A stretch of DNA of 64,000 nucleotides from NCBI RefSeq assembly GCF_007279655.1, contig NZ_QKWN01000001.1:620001-684000 (forward strand). Direction: 5' to 3'. Positions 35,988 to 44,772 of this stretch are shown in pieces. Position 1 is the stretch's first letter, and the number at the start of each line of letters is the position of its first letter. The notes under the pieces were generated by a model. The model ran no database searches, had not been told where the DNA came from, and saw only the letters and a list, made by a program, of their open reading frames with translations. Source of the DNA: Robertkochia solimangrovi (GTDB lineage Bacteria > Bacteroidota > Bacteroidia > Flavobacteriales > Flavobacteriaceae). Both the position numbers and the translations under genes were made by a program.

Positions 35988-37202
35988 TTGAAGAAAACTT
36001 TTGTACTCGGACTACTACTAACTACACTATTCATTTCCTGTAAACAGGAGAAAAAAGAAACCGTAGAAAATTCGGAGGACGTGGCACTTGCCGTTCCTGT
36101 CGATCAGAAATGGTCAGACCGGATGGCCATGTCCATAATGAAAAGAAACAAGGAAGCCTGGATGATCGATCTTCGTGAAGATCCTAAGTGGGATTATGTA
36201 CACGGGTTGGTGATGCTTGCTTTTGAAAAGCTTTATGAAACGAATCATGAGAAGGCATATTTTGATTATGTCAAGGGATATGCTGATGAACTTATCGACA
36301 GCTCGGGAGTGATCATTCGATATAAACTTAAAGATTACAATATCGATATGATCAATGCAGGAAAGATCTTGTTCGATCTTTATGATCTTACCGATGATCA
36401 TCGGTACAAGACTGCGATGGATACGTTACGAAAGCAGATCGATGGTCAGCCGAGAACCGCTTCCGGTGGTTTTTGGCATAAGAAGCGATATCCGAATCAG
36501 ATGTGGTTGGATGGCCTTTATATGGGAGCGCCTTTCTATGCCGCTTATAACACTCGATTTGAAGGGGGCGATAAACTCAATGATATCGCCAAACAATTTG
36601 AACTGATTCAAAAGAATGCCAGAGACCCGAAGACAGGTTTGTTGTATCATGGATGGGATGAATCCCGCGAGATGGAATGGGCCGATAAGGTAACGGGTAC
36701 CTCTCCTAATTTCTGGTCGCGATCACTGGGGTGGTATGCTATGGCTTTGGTAGATGTTCTGGATTATTATCCGGATAATCATCGTAAGAAGAAAGAATTG
36801 ATCGGTTATCTCAATGAACTTGCAGAAGCCTTGCTACCTTTTCAAGATGAAAGCGGACTCTGGTATCAGGTGACGGATATGGGAGATCGTGAAGGAAACT
36901 ATCTTGAAGCTTCAGGTTCTTCAATGTTTGCTTATGCACTTGCTAAAGGTGCCAATAAGGGTTATTTACCGGAGAAGTTCAAAGACGTCGCCAATAAGGC
37001 TTTTGACGGACTCACACAGGAATTGATCAAGGTTGATCCGGATGGAGAGATACATCTCACCGAAGTTTGTGCCGTAGCGGGACTGGGTGGAAATCCCTAC
37101 CGTGACGGATCCTACGAATACTATGTGAACGAAAGAAAGAAAGATAATGACCCCAAAGGAACAGGTCCGTTTATAATGGCGGCTCTGGAACTAAACCGTT
37201 AA
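35988..37202 (+). CDS. GH105 unsaturated rhamnogalacturonyl/glucuronyl hydrolase
   Basis: 404 residues from TTG 35988; this start is needed for the lipoprotein signal (LLLTTLFISC, Cys 18), and the next Met is past it. The alpha/alpha-barrel GH105 motifs are present: DYNIDMINAGKILFDLYDLT, YPNQMWLDGLYMGAPFYAAY with the probable catalytic Asp, HGWDESREMEWADK, FWSRSLGWYAMALVDVLDYYP and EASGSSMFAYALAKG. It removes the 4,5-unsaturated uronate from lyase products, giving 5-keto-4-deoxyuronate for KduI. Next gene starts 9 bp later. Confidence 0.95.
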   Translation: MKKTFVLGLLLTTLFISCKQEKKETVENSEDVALAVPVDQKWSDRMAMSIMKRNKEAWMIDLREDPKWDYVHGLVMLAFEKLYETNHEKAYFDYVKGYADELIDSSGVIIRYKLKDYNIDMINAGKILFDLYDLTDDHRYKTAMDTLRKQIDGQPRTASGGFWHKKRYPNQMWLDGLYMGAPFYAAYNTRFEGGDKLNDIAKQFELIQKNARDPKTGLLYHGWDESREMEWADKVTGTSPNFWSRSLGWYAMALVDVLDYYPDNHRKKKELIGYLNELAEALLPFQDESGLWYQVTDMGDREGNYLEASGSSMFAYALAKGANKGYLPEKFKDVANKAFDGLTQELIKVDPDGEIHLTEVCAVAGLGGNPYRDGSYEYYVNERKKDNDPKGTGPFIMAALELNR

Positions 37203-37211
37203 TACTTGGTT

Positions 37212-39200
37212 ATGGCAGGGAAGCATTTTTTAAGGATTCTTTTGATCCTTTGTTTTACCTTTTTCCGGGTAGGAGCTCAGGATCCTGAATACACCTGGAA
37301 GGCACTGGTCTTTAAAAAGGATGCGACCTGGTTTGCTACCTCGGAAGCTGCAACAGTGGCTTCGAACCTGTTGTTATATCAACGGGATATCGGTGGTTGG
37401 CCAAAGAACATTCCCTTTCAGGAACCATTGCCTGAAGGAAAGAAGGAAGAATTGCTGAAAAAAAAGAAAGATCCCGTTGGGAGTACCATCGATAATGGTG
37501 CTACGACGACGGAAATGTACTTTCTTGCTCGACTATACAAGTCCCAACCTCAGGAAACATATCGCGAGGCACTGATTAAAGCACTGGATTATCTGCTGGA
37601 AGCGCAATACGAAAATGGAGGTTGGCCGCAGTTCTATCCACTGATAAAAGGCTATTACTCGCATATTACCTATAATGACAACGCCATGGTAAATGTCATG
37701 AAGGTTTTAAAGGAAGTGATGGATACAAAATCCTATTTCGGTGTTCCCATACCGGAAGATAGGGTATACCGAAGCAGACTGGCCTTTCAAAAAGGCGTGA
37801 TCTGTATCTTAAACACACAATATGTACGTAATGGAGAACTCACTGCCTGGTGTGCACAGCATGATGCTACCGATCTGCTTCCTGCACAGGCCAGAGCCTA
37901 TGAATTACCTTCCTTAAGCGGAAGTGAGTCTGTAGGTATTACAAGGTTGTTGATGTCGATCGATGATCCCTCGGAAGGGGTGATAAGAAGCGTTGAAGCC
38001 GCAGTGCGTTGGTTCGAAAAAACGAAGATCACAGGAATTCGTCAGGAATGGGTGAATACGGATGGCGTTAGAGACCGTAAAGTGGTTAAGGATCCTTTGA
38101 GCGGAGCCTTATGGGCAAGGTTTATGGATCTGGAAACCGATGCACCTTTTTTCTGCGACAGGGATGGGATTCGACGTAAGAATCTGGCCGATATCGGAAT
38201 TGAAAGAAGAACAGGCTATGGTTGGTATAGCGATGCTGCGGTACAATTGCTGCAAAATTATCCGGAATGGAAAAATAAATATGCAAACTACGATCTGATC
38301 GTTGCAGCGGATGGCAGTGGTGATTATACGACTATTCAGGGAGCGATTGATGCCACAAAAGCATTCCCGCCTAAACGAATGCGTATTTATGTGAAATCAG
38401 GAGTCTATAAGGAAAAAGTAAGGATTCCGGATTGGAACCCGATGGTAAGTCTTATCGGTGAAGATCGGGAAAAGACACGTATCGTCTGGGGTGATTTTTT
38501 TGATCAGGTGGACCGGGGAAGAAACAGCACCTTCATGACTGCAACCCTTTCACTGGAAGGCGATGATTGTGTATTGAAGAACCTCACTATAGAAAATACG
38601 GCAGGGCCGGTCGGACAGGCGATCGCTTTAACGGTAAGTGGAAATCGCTGTTTTCTGGAGAATTGCAGTATGCTCGGAAATCAGGATACTGTTTATCTGA
38701 CCGGTGAGAATCATCGTCAGTATTTCAAAAATTGCCGCATTTCCGGAACCACCGATTTTATTTTCGGTAATGCAACGGTTTTATTCGAAGATTGTGTCTT
38801 AGTGATTAAGGCCGACTCATATGTTACTGCAGCCTCTACCCCAGAAGGAACAGCGTATGGTTTTGTGTTCAAAGATTGTCAATTGAAAGCTGGTGAAGGG
38901 GTTGAAAAGATCGTATTGGGAAGACCCTGGAGGACCTTTGCTAAAACCGCCTTTTTATATTGTGAATTGCCAAAAGAGATCGCTGTGACCGGATGGAATG
39001 ATTGGAATAATCAGGATGCTCATGTCCAGTCGGAATATCTGGAATTTGAAAATTATGGTCCGGGAGCGAATATCGGGCAACGACCGGAATGGATTCACCT
39101 GCCGGTAGATACGACGCTTACCCGCCAACATTTTAGTAAGGTGAATATTTTAAAGGATCGAAGTAATCCATTGAAGGCACTTTGGTTCGAAGAACTTTAA
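37212..39200 (+). CDS. Bifunctional pectate lyase (PL10) - pectin methylesterase (CE8)
   Basis: I choose ATG 37212 (663 codons counting the stop); the frame opens at a TTG two codons earlier. Signal peptide to about residue 21 (FFRVGAQ). Residues about 25-355: PL10, with RDIGGWPKN, STIDNGATTTEMYFLARLY, GGWPQFYPL, ITYNDNAMVNVMKVL, WCAQHDATDLLPAQARAYELPSLSGSESVGI. Residues about 365-655: CE8 beta helix, with GQAIALTVSG, GNQDTVYL (D492), GTTDFIFGNA (D515) and LGRPW (R571), all catalytic residues kept. De-esterification and cleavage are thus joined in one exported protein. Tightly spaced between the GH105 and CE12 genes. Confidence 0.93.
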   Translation: MAGKHFLRILLILCFTFFRVGAQDPEYTWKALVFKKDATWFATSEAATVASNLLLYQRDIGGWPKNIPFQEPLPEGKKEELLKKKKDPVGSTIDNGATTTEMYFLARLYKSQPQETYREALIKALDYLLEAQYENGGWPQFYPLIKGYYSHITYNDNAMVNVMKVLKEVMDTKSYFGVPIPEDRVYRSRLAFQKGVICILNTQYVRNGELTAWCAQHDATDLLPAQARAYELPSLSGSESVGITRLLMSIDDPSEGVIRSVEAAVRWFEKTKITGIRQEWVNTDGVRDRKVVKDPLSGALWARFMDLETDAPFFCDRDGIRRKNLADIGIERRTGYGWYSDAAVQLLQNYPEWKNKYANYDLIVAADGSGDYTTIQGAIDATKAFPPKRMRIYVKSGVYKEKVRIPDWNPMVSLIGEDREKTRIVWGDFFDQVDRGRNSTFMTATLSLEGDDCVLKNLTIENTAGPVGQAIALTVSGNRCFLENCSMLGNQDTVYLTGENHRQYFKNCRISGTTDFIFGNATVLFEDCVLVIKADSYVTAASTPEGTAYGFVFKDCQLKAGEGVEKIVLGRPWRTFAKTAFLYCELPKEIAVTGWNDWNNQDAHVQSEYLEFENYGPGANIGQRPEWIHLPVDTTLTRQHFSKVNILKDRSNPLKALWFEEL

Positions 39201-39201
39201 T

Positions 39202-39960
39202 ATGAGTCAAATGATCAGAATCAGGAAGCAAACAATACTCCTTTTAATGGTATTAATATCATGTACGGTCCTGCGGGCACAGGAAGTAACCTTATATACC
39301 TGTGGTGATTCTACGATGGCAGATAAATCTAAGCCAGAGATAAACCCTGAAAAAGGCTGGGGACAACTGCTTCCCGAGTTTTTTTCAGACAGGATACGGA
39401 TAGAGAATCATGCGGTTAACGGAAGGAGTACCCGGAGTTTTATCGATGAAGGCCGATGGGAAAAAGTGTACAATATGTTAAAAAAGGGCGATTATGTTTT
39501 CATACAATTCGGTCATAATGATCAGAAGGATCAGGATCCAAAACGCTATACTAATCCCCATACGGCGTATCGTTACAACCTTAGAAAGATGGTTGAAGAG
39601 ACCCGGGAAAAGGGAGCCACTCCTGTTCTGTTATCTTCCATCGTCAGAAGGAACTTTAACGAAAAGGGTGTATTGATCGACACTCATGGAGATTACCCTA
39701 TGGAGATGCGTTTACTGGCACAGGAAATGGATGTATTATTCATCGATCTTCAGTATCTTACTGAAAAACTGGAGATTAAATACGGTCCGGAAGGATCTGC
39801 TAAACTTCATTTACATTTTGAACCAGGCGAAACCGACTATTATCCGAATGGAAAAAGTGATGATACACATTTATCGGTTACCGGTGCCCGTGAAATTGCC
39901 GGATTAGTTGTTAAAAAATTAAAGGAATCGGAGTTAAGCTTAAAAAATTATCTTAAATAA
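39202..39960 (+). CDS. CE12 rhamnogalacturonan/pectin acetylesterase
   Basis: 252-residue SGNH hydrolase with a signal peptide (about 1-26, ISCTVLRAQ). Block I is CGDSTMADK (nucleophile S37), block III is FGHNDQKDQDP, and block V is DDTHLS with D220 and H223. NGRSTRSF supplies the block II Gly/Asn region. These features define the CE12 family, which removes acetyl groups from rhamnogalacturonan or homogalacturonan. It starts 1 bp after the PL10-CE8 gene, and ends the pectin locus; the 222 bp downstream show no hairpin. Confidence 0.92.
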   Translation: MSQMIRIRKQTILLLMVLISCTVLRAQEVTLYTCGDSTMADKSKPEINPEKGWGQLLPEFFSDRIRIENHAVNGRSTRSFIDEGRWEKVYNMLKKGDYVFIQFGHNDQKDQDPKRYTNPHTAYRYNLRKMVEETREKGATPVLLSSIVRRNFNEKGVLIDTHGDYPMEMRLLAQEMDVLFIDLQYLTEKLEIKYGPEGSAKLHLHFEPGETDYYPNGKSDDTHLSVTGAREIAGLVVKKLKESELSLKNYLK

Positions 39961-40182
39961 GCTAGTTTATTTTTTAATTTCGTAATTATTTTTAATTTTT
40001 GCTATCAAATTCTTTCCTCCAAACCGAAAATGCAGGTGAAGATTGATGTTTTGTAAACGCTTTTAAATGAAAGTGATACGAAAATCGATCGAAATTGAAG
40101 TCGTAATTGTAAACCTAATGTTGGTTACTGCAATTTGTAAGTAATTTATTACTATATTGTAGTTCCCAAAATCTCATTTGCT

Positions 40183-40713
40183 ATGAGTAACCTGTATTTA
40201 TTGCTCGGTTTCGTATTTGTTATGAGTGCCCTGTTATTTGCCTGGAGATCCAGTCTTGCATGTACAGGTAAGCAGGTAACATTCCTTTATTCAGGATTTA
40301 CCAATCTTGAAAGATCTGTTTTTTTGCAGATTCTCCAGAATGTTTCAGAACGCTCCCGTGAGTTGATTGCCGGCCAATTGAGTTATTTTGAGGAGCGTAA
40401 AAAATGGCGTGAATATTATGAAGATCATATGATTCTTGAACTTTTCGGGGATCATGAATCACCTCTGCCGGATGATTTTAGATATGAGAACAAAGGGGAT
40501 GTAAAGCTTTGTGTGGCACAATTCCGTGTAGAGGAGGAGATCTACGAGATGACGATTCGTTCTTATAATGGTCGAATCTGGGGTTGGAAGATCTATCCTA
40601 ATCCTTCTTCCATTCAATCAGAAAAAGTGGAGATACTTGGTTCATTGACTTTTTTGGAATCCCCTGAAAGAGTCCATGTACCTTTGAAGTCGGCTACCCG
40701 GGTTAAGGTATGA
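40183..40713 (+). CDS. Membrane-anchored protein of unknown function
   Basis: 176 residues, one N-terminal membrane helix (LYLLLGFVFVMSALLFAW, about 4-21), then a soluble domain with an amphipathic helical stretch (ERSVFLQILQNVSERSRELIAGQLSYFEERKKWREYY) and a later beta-rich part (VCVAQFRVEEEIYEMTIRSYNGRIWGWKIYPNPSS in approximate form). I recognise no family. It stands alone between the pectin locus and a convergent HTH gene; codon and base use look like its neighbours. Confidence 0.75.
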   Translation: MSNLYLLLGFVFVMSALLFAWRSSLACTGKQVTFLYSGFTNLERSVFLQILQNVSERSRELIAGQLSYFEERKKWREYYEDHMILELFGDHESPLPDDFRYENKGDVKLCVAQFRVEEEIYEMTIRSYNGRIWGWKIYPNPSSIQSEKVEILGSLTFLESPERVHVPLKSATRVKV

Positions 40714-40790
40714 TCCGGTAATTCTTTCAGAGACAGATTCCAATAATTAATTCCAGAAGTTTAAGAAGTATTTGTATCATGCTTTTCAAG

Positions 40791-40994
40791 CTATTCCTGT
40801 TCCTCAGTGTATTCAAATATATCTTCGATGGGTTGGTTGAATAAGTTCGAGATCTTAAATGCCAGGGGTAAACTTGGATCGAACTTTCCTTTTTCAATCG
40901 CATTCACAGTTTGTCTGGATACCCCGAGAGCCTCCGCGAGATCATTCTGCGTAAAATCCCGTTCAGCGCGTAATACCTTTAGTCTGTTTTTCAT
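40791..40994 (-). CDS. Small XRE-type HTH regulator (YozG-like)
   Basis: 67 residues, a single helix-turn-helix: RLKVLRAERDFTQNDLAEALGVSRQTVNAIEKGKFDPSLPLAFKISNLF, with the C-terminal IEDIFEYTEE common in YozG-like proteins. Such genes pair with a membrane protein gene, as here: its start overlaps the stop of the upstream gene by 4 bp (ATGA). The target is probably its own operon, as inference. Confidence 0.93.
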   Translation of the reverse strand: MKNRLKVLRAERDFTQNDLAEALGVSRQTVNAIEKGKFDPSLPLAFKISNLFNQPIEDIFEYTEEQE

Positions 40995-41401
40995 GAATAC
41001 CGTTTTTGATTGATCACGAGGGTTACGAGATAGGATATTCCCACCAACATTACTACTGTTGAAATTTCGGCATCTCCGGGAATGAGATTCGAGGTGTCCA
41101 TCAGAGAATAGGCGAGTCCGCCAACAACGGCAACACCCAGTGAAATACCCATGGCATCCATATGTAATTTTCTTTGGAGTTCATCGAGATGACTAAGATG
41201 ATTTCTGTGTGCAATAACCATCATTACACCCAAGATGAGGTTGATGATTATGGCAAGAGCTGTAATTATTTTATTGCCATTCCATAAAAATTTTGGACCA
41301 AATGATGCTAATGCTACTGACGCAACCCAGGAGAAGGTCCATAAGGCAAGCACCTTCGTGGATCTTACAATCCTTTCTTTTGCTGAATTTTGATTTTTCA
41401 T
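40991..41401 (-). CDS. Four-helix membrane protein paired with HTH regulator
   Basis: I choose ATG 41401 (136 residues, MKNQNSAKERIV); the frame opens upstream at 41443 but the extra 14 residues look unconvincing. Four membrane helices (about 19-38, 45-65, 86-105, 112-130) with a polar HLSHLDELQRKLHMDA loop between helices two and three. This loop (DE-x-x-R-x-x-x-D) is typical of small membrane proteins found with YozG-like regulators. Function unknown; translationally coupled to the HTH gene. Confidence 0.8.
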   Translation of the reverse strand: MKNQNSAKERIVRSTKVLALWTFSWVASVALASFGPKFLWNGNKIITALAIIINLILGVMMVIAHRNHLSHLDELQRKLHMDAMGISLGVAVVGGLAYSLMDTSNLIPGDAEISTVVMLVGISYLVTLVINQKRYS

Positions 41402-41695
41402 TGTAAATGTTATTAGATAAAATGTTAAGTAAACTTTACACAAAGATAAATGTTATTTTTAAAATGTCAAGTGTTATTTACATTTTTTAAAAATATTATA
41501 TCAGGAATGTCTCTAGTATTTCTACCTTCTGTGAAGAATGAGAAGCATGCTCATGTAGGGACGGTATAGTTTTAATAGGCTCCTTCTGCCTTGATAAAGC
41601 GGGTGCGTCAATTTGATCGCCATTCGTTAAACGATGAAGATTACCATACGGTGTACAAAAATTATATGGGCATAATGGGCCTGTGCGGACGCTTG

Positions 41696-42388
41696 TCAGG
41701 TCAGGTATATACGTTCAAGTTCGAGCTTGTGAGTATTCTTATTTGAGTATTTACGTTTCAGGATTGCGTTGAAACGATTGATATCCATACAGTAAAGAAA
41801 ATCGGAATAAGGGGCAAATCCACGATCAGATAAATAAGGCGCACTCAACGCCCTGAGTTGCGACATCGTTTTTTCGTAATCACAGGGAAGTTCCAGGAGG
41901 CGGTTCTTCATATAGTCTGCAAAGATATAATCTTCCCTCCCATATTCCAGCTGCTCCTCGGCGGTACAATAGATGTTGACTCGTTCGATTTTCTTTTGAG
42001 TGATATAAGTTAATAAAGCTCCAAGATTGACAAAACTCCCCGTTACTACTTCATTCTGTTCAGGCTGAGCCAGTAAACCTTTGGTGCCGGATGTCGTGGT
42101 ATGAACCACCTTCTTACCACGAAGATCGAGATCCTTAATTTCGGTTGGAGAATTGCCGAGATCGAAGCCATCGATCATTATTCCTTGCCTTTCTCCTATC
42201 AGGACAGCATTTTTATAAACCTGTCTTAACGCCATTGCATGTTCGATACTTTCAGCGATTATATACTGTTCAGGCTTACGTTCATCGATATAGTATGACA
42301 TCGAAAATGCCCTGAATACATCGACAACAACTGTGAATCCTATAATTTGTCCTGCATCATCCGACGGGCCATAAATATTTACTTCCAT
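41696..42388 (-). CDS. ComB-type 2-phosphosulfolactate phosphatase family protein
   Basis: 230 residues. ComB family features: TVVVDVFRAFSMSYY (acidic active-site region), IGERQGIMIDGFDLGNSPTEI, VVHTTTSGTKGL and TGSFVNLGALLTYI. The characterised reaction is Mg-dependent release of phosphate from 2-phosphosulfolactate in coenzyme M synthesis, but bacterial homologues occur without that pathway, so the substrate is unknown. No signal peptide. A lone gene, with 250-300 bp on both sides free of genes. Confidence 0.85.
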   Translation of the reverse strand: MEVNIYGPSDDAGQIIGFTVVVDVFRAFSMSYYIDERKPEQYIIAESIEHAMALRQVYKNAVLIGERQGIMIDGFDLGNSPTEIKDLDLRGKKVVHTTTSGTKGLLAQPEQNEVVTGSFVNLGALLTYITQKKIERVNIYCTAEEQLEYGREDYIFADYMKNRLLELPCDYEKTMSQLRALSAPYLSDRGFAPYSDFLYCMDINRFNAILKRKYSNKNTHKLELERIYLT

Positions 42389-42465
42389 TGAAAAGTTTTG
42401 ATTTTAGAATACTGTTCAGATAGTCAGAAAAAAAACTGTTTTTAGCTAAATTCTTTTGAATTGTA

Positions 42466-42539
42466 ACCTGTAAAAGTATAACACGTTACCTGTGACTTTG
42501 TAACCCGTAACCTTGTAACACCGTAACACCGTAACACCG
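42466..42539. repeat. GTAAC-rich repeat tract with three 8-bp tandem copies
   Basis: Three perfect copies of GTAACACC at 42515-42538, preceded by looser GTAAC-like copies from 42466. It lies in the 290-bp gap upstream of the Cys-rich lipoprotein gene; no known function. Confidence 0.6.
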
Positions 42540-42678
42540 ATTATGCGTTATAGTAGGTATGAAAGTAATAAATCTCACCGAGAATATTGCGGAAATTCAA
42601 AAATTGAAAATACAGAGGTTATTTTCGTCAGGAATCCTTATCTTCAGGCTGTTAATCAACCCAATTATAAGAAGCTGT

Positions 42679-43038
42679 ATGTCGGCAAAAAGTTCCAATC
42701 GTTTGTTTCGTTTTTTTAGTATAGGCTTGTTTTTTACCATGATCATAAGCGTTTCATGCCGCAGTGAAGATGATGATGCAGAAGCCCCGCTTTGTGAGTT
42801 GTACTATGTTTATATACTCGATGACTGTGACTGTGACCCGGTGGATGAAACCGATGATTGTTATACCTATCTCGAATTGGGCAGGGACGACTATGAATGT
42901 GTAGAACACTATGTGAATACCGGTGATGGGGATTGCGTTTTTATCGATGGTATTATGTGCAAGAAATTTGCCGGTAGGGAAGGTTATGTAAAAACCGCTA
43001 CCCTTTTCCGTGAAAATTGCGTGGAAGAAGGCGAATAA
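42679..43038 (+). CDS. Cysteine-rich acidic lipoprotein
   Basis: I choose ATG 42679 (119 residues); the open frame begins at 42559 but the first 40 residues add nothing before the signal. Lipoprotein signal FFSIGLFFTMIISVSC, then a small acidic domain with eight further Cys (LCEL, DDCDCD, DDCYT, YECVE, GDCVF, IMCKK, ENCVE), enough for four disulfides. I do not recognise a family. It is followed 25 bp later by the COX1-helix-like protein and then an SGNH esterase, an apparent three-gene operon. Confidence 0.7.
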   Translation: MSAKSSNRLFRFFSIGLFFTMIISVSCRSEDDDAEAPLCELYYVYILDDCDCDPVDETDDCYTYLELGRDDYECVEHYVNTGDGDCVFIDGIMCKKFAGREGYVKTATLFRENCVEEGE

Positions 43039-43063
43039 ATACAAAGTTAAGATCAAAATTAAA

Positions 43064-43531
43064 ATGAATTTATTTAGAAAACCATATCTGATCTATTGGG
43101 GAAGTATTCCTTTGATTTTGATCCTTGGGTTTCTTGTAAGATTCCGCACTATGCAACTCAATATTCATGATACGTATTTTGTGATCGATCAATTTTCATT
43201 GGCTGTCCTGATTTCGGGGTTTGCATTAATAATAGGGATAGCGTATTGGATGCTATCGCGTTACGGTAAAAATATTTCACAAAGGTTGGTAAAATGGCAT
43301 ATAGGCATTACTTCAATAGCCGTCCTTTTATTGCTGGCGCTTTCTTTTTTCTTTGTAAATACGACCGATAAACCGGGAGCAGCTTTCTCGGATTATATGG
43401 CAGACATACGATGGAATTATAAAATCGAAAAGGTGATGTTTCTGGTGGCTGTCATAATGCTGCTGGCACAATTTCTATTTCCATTGAATCTGATCCTTGG
43501 TCTCTTGAATAAAAAAAGAATCAAAGCTTGA
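43064..43531 (+). CDS. Four-helix membrane protein resembling cytochrome oxidase subunit I helices X-XI
   Basis: ATG 43064 (155 residues); an earlier frame opening at 43010 overlaps the upstream gene. Four membrane helices (about 10-26, 45-66, 78-98, 120-148). Residues 35-41 are HDTYFVI, and the text up to about residue 100 parallels the COX1 segment HDTYYVVAHFHYV through the following two helices. Both haem-ligand His of COX1 are replaced (Q43 and S45), so it cannot be an oxidase catalytic subunit. Function unknown. Between the Cys-rich lipoprotein and an SGNH esterase on the same strand. Confidence 0.75.
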   Translation: MNLFRKPYLIYWGSIPLILILGFLVRFRTMQLNIHDTYFVIDQFSLAVLISGFALIIGIAYWMLSRYGKNISQRLVKWHIGITSIAVLLLLALSFFFVNTTDKPGAAFSDYMADIRWNYKIEKVMFLVAVIMLLAQFLFPLNLILGLLNKKRIKA

Positions 43532-43544
43532 ATTTAAAACCTTG

Positions 43545-44771
43545 ATGATGTATAGTTTAAAACGATTACCGGTGTTGACCATCGCAATGGTCATACTTTT
43601 TATCTGCAGTAATTGTACATCGGAGAAGGCACCAAAGCGAAATATATGGGTCGGTACCTGGAGCACAGCTCCACAACTGGTGGAACCACAAAATAACCCT
43701 CCGGAACCGGGACTTACCGGTAACACCCTACGTCAGATCATTCGAATCTCCATTGGAGGAGATACACTCCGACTTCACCTGTCTAATGCTTACAGCGATC
43801 GTCCGCTTTCGATAAAGAAGGTGACCATTGCTCCGTCACTAAATGGAAGCAGAATCGATACCGATGCATTGCAGGTTCTCCAATTTTCAGGACAACCGAA
43901 TGTAGTCATGAATCCTGGAGAGAATATTGTTTCAGACGCCCTTGCCTTTTTTGTCAGATCCAGATCAGACCTGGCGATTACCATCGAATACGCTGAAGCA
44001 CCGGAATATATTACAGGTCACCCAGGATCGAGAACTACTTCCTGGCTGGCTCGGGGTGAACAGAGTGAAGTTGTAGAATTTGAAAAACCGGTGACTATGG
44101 ACCATTGGTATACGATCAGTGGTATATCGGTCAGGGCTAAACCAGCTGCAGGTGCAGTGGCCATTCTTGGCAATTCTATCACCGATGGTCGGGGTTCGGG
44201 AACAAACGCACAGAACAGATGGCCTGATAGGATGTCTGAAGCATTGATGAAAGATGATTCGACCTCGAATATCGGTGTTTTAAATCAGGGTATTGGAGGG
44301 AATTGTGTGTTGAGATCTTGTCTGGGACCTTCAGCATTATCCAGATATCATCGAGATGTATTGGAACAGCCAGGGGTTCGCTGGTTGATCCTGATGGAAG
44401 GGATCAATGATATCGGACAGGCGGAAGATGCCAGAACTGCCGATGAGATAGCGAAGAGCCTTATCGATGCCTATGAACAGATCATTACGACCGCACATCA
44501 AAGAAAGATCAAGGTGTTTGGTGCTACTTTACTTCCATTCAAGGATTCTTTCTATTATACCGATTTTCGGGAAGCTGCACGTCAGCATGTGAATACCTGG
44601 ATCCGGGAAAGCGGGGTCTTTGACGGTATCATTGATTTTGACAGTGTGATGCAGGATCCGAATGATCCCTTAAGATTACTGACTGAGGTACATTCCGGCG
44701 ACTGGCTTCATCCCAATGAGCTTGGGTACAAACGTATGGGAGAAGCTGTGCATCCCGGATTGTTTAAGTGA
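43545..44771 (+). CDS. SGNH/GDSL esterase lipoprotein
   Basis: 408 residues from ATG 43545 (ATG 43548 also possible). Lipoprotein-like signal (AMVILFICSNC), then a beta-rich N-terminal domain (WVGTWSTAPQLVEPQNNPPEPGLTGNTLRQIIRISIGGDTLRLHLSNAY, about 30-190) and a C-terminal SGNH domain: AILGNSITDGRGSGTNAQNRWPD (block I Ser), GIGGN, MEGINDIG and a late D-W-L-H-P-N-E motif for Asp and His. The WVGTWSTAP start is typical of large secreted GDSL esterases. Likely removes acyl groups from a polysaccharide; substrate unknown. Ends 1 bp from the convergent vWA gene. Confidence 0.87.
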   Translation: MMYSLKRLPVLTIAMVILFICSNCTSEKAPKRNIWVGTWSTAPQLVEPQNNPPEPGLTGNTLRQIIRISIGGDTLRLHLSNAYSDRPLSIKKVTIAPSLNGSRIDTDALQVLQFSGQPNVVMNPGENIVSDALAFFVRSRSDLAITIEYAEAPEYITGHPGSRTTSWLARGEQSEVVEFEKPVTMDHWYTISGISVRAKPAAGAVAILGNSITDGRGSGTNAQNRWPDRMSEALMKDDSTSNIGVLNQGIGGNCVLRSCLGPSALSRYHRDVLEQPGVRWLILMEGINDIGQAEDARTADEIAKSLIDAYEQIITTAHQRKIKVFGATLLPFKDSFYYTDFREAARQHVNTWIRESGVFDGIIDFDSVMQDPNDPLRLLTEVHSGDWLHPNELGYKRMGEAVHPGLFK

Positions 44772-44772
44772 G

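Noticed and set aside
40052-40065. TGTAAACGCTTTTA, near match to the LacI consensus between the CE12 gene and 40183
   Set aside because: It lacks the ATCGAT centre of the kdu sites, mismatches the right arm and has no aligned -10; too weak to call an operator.
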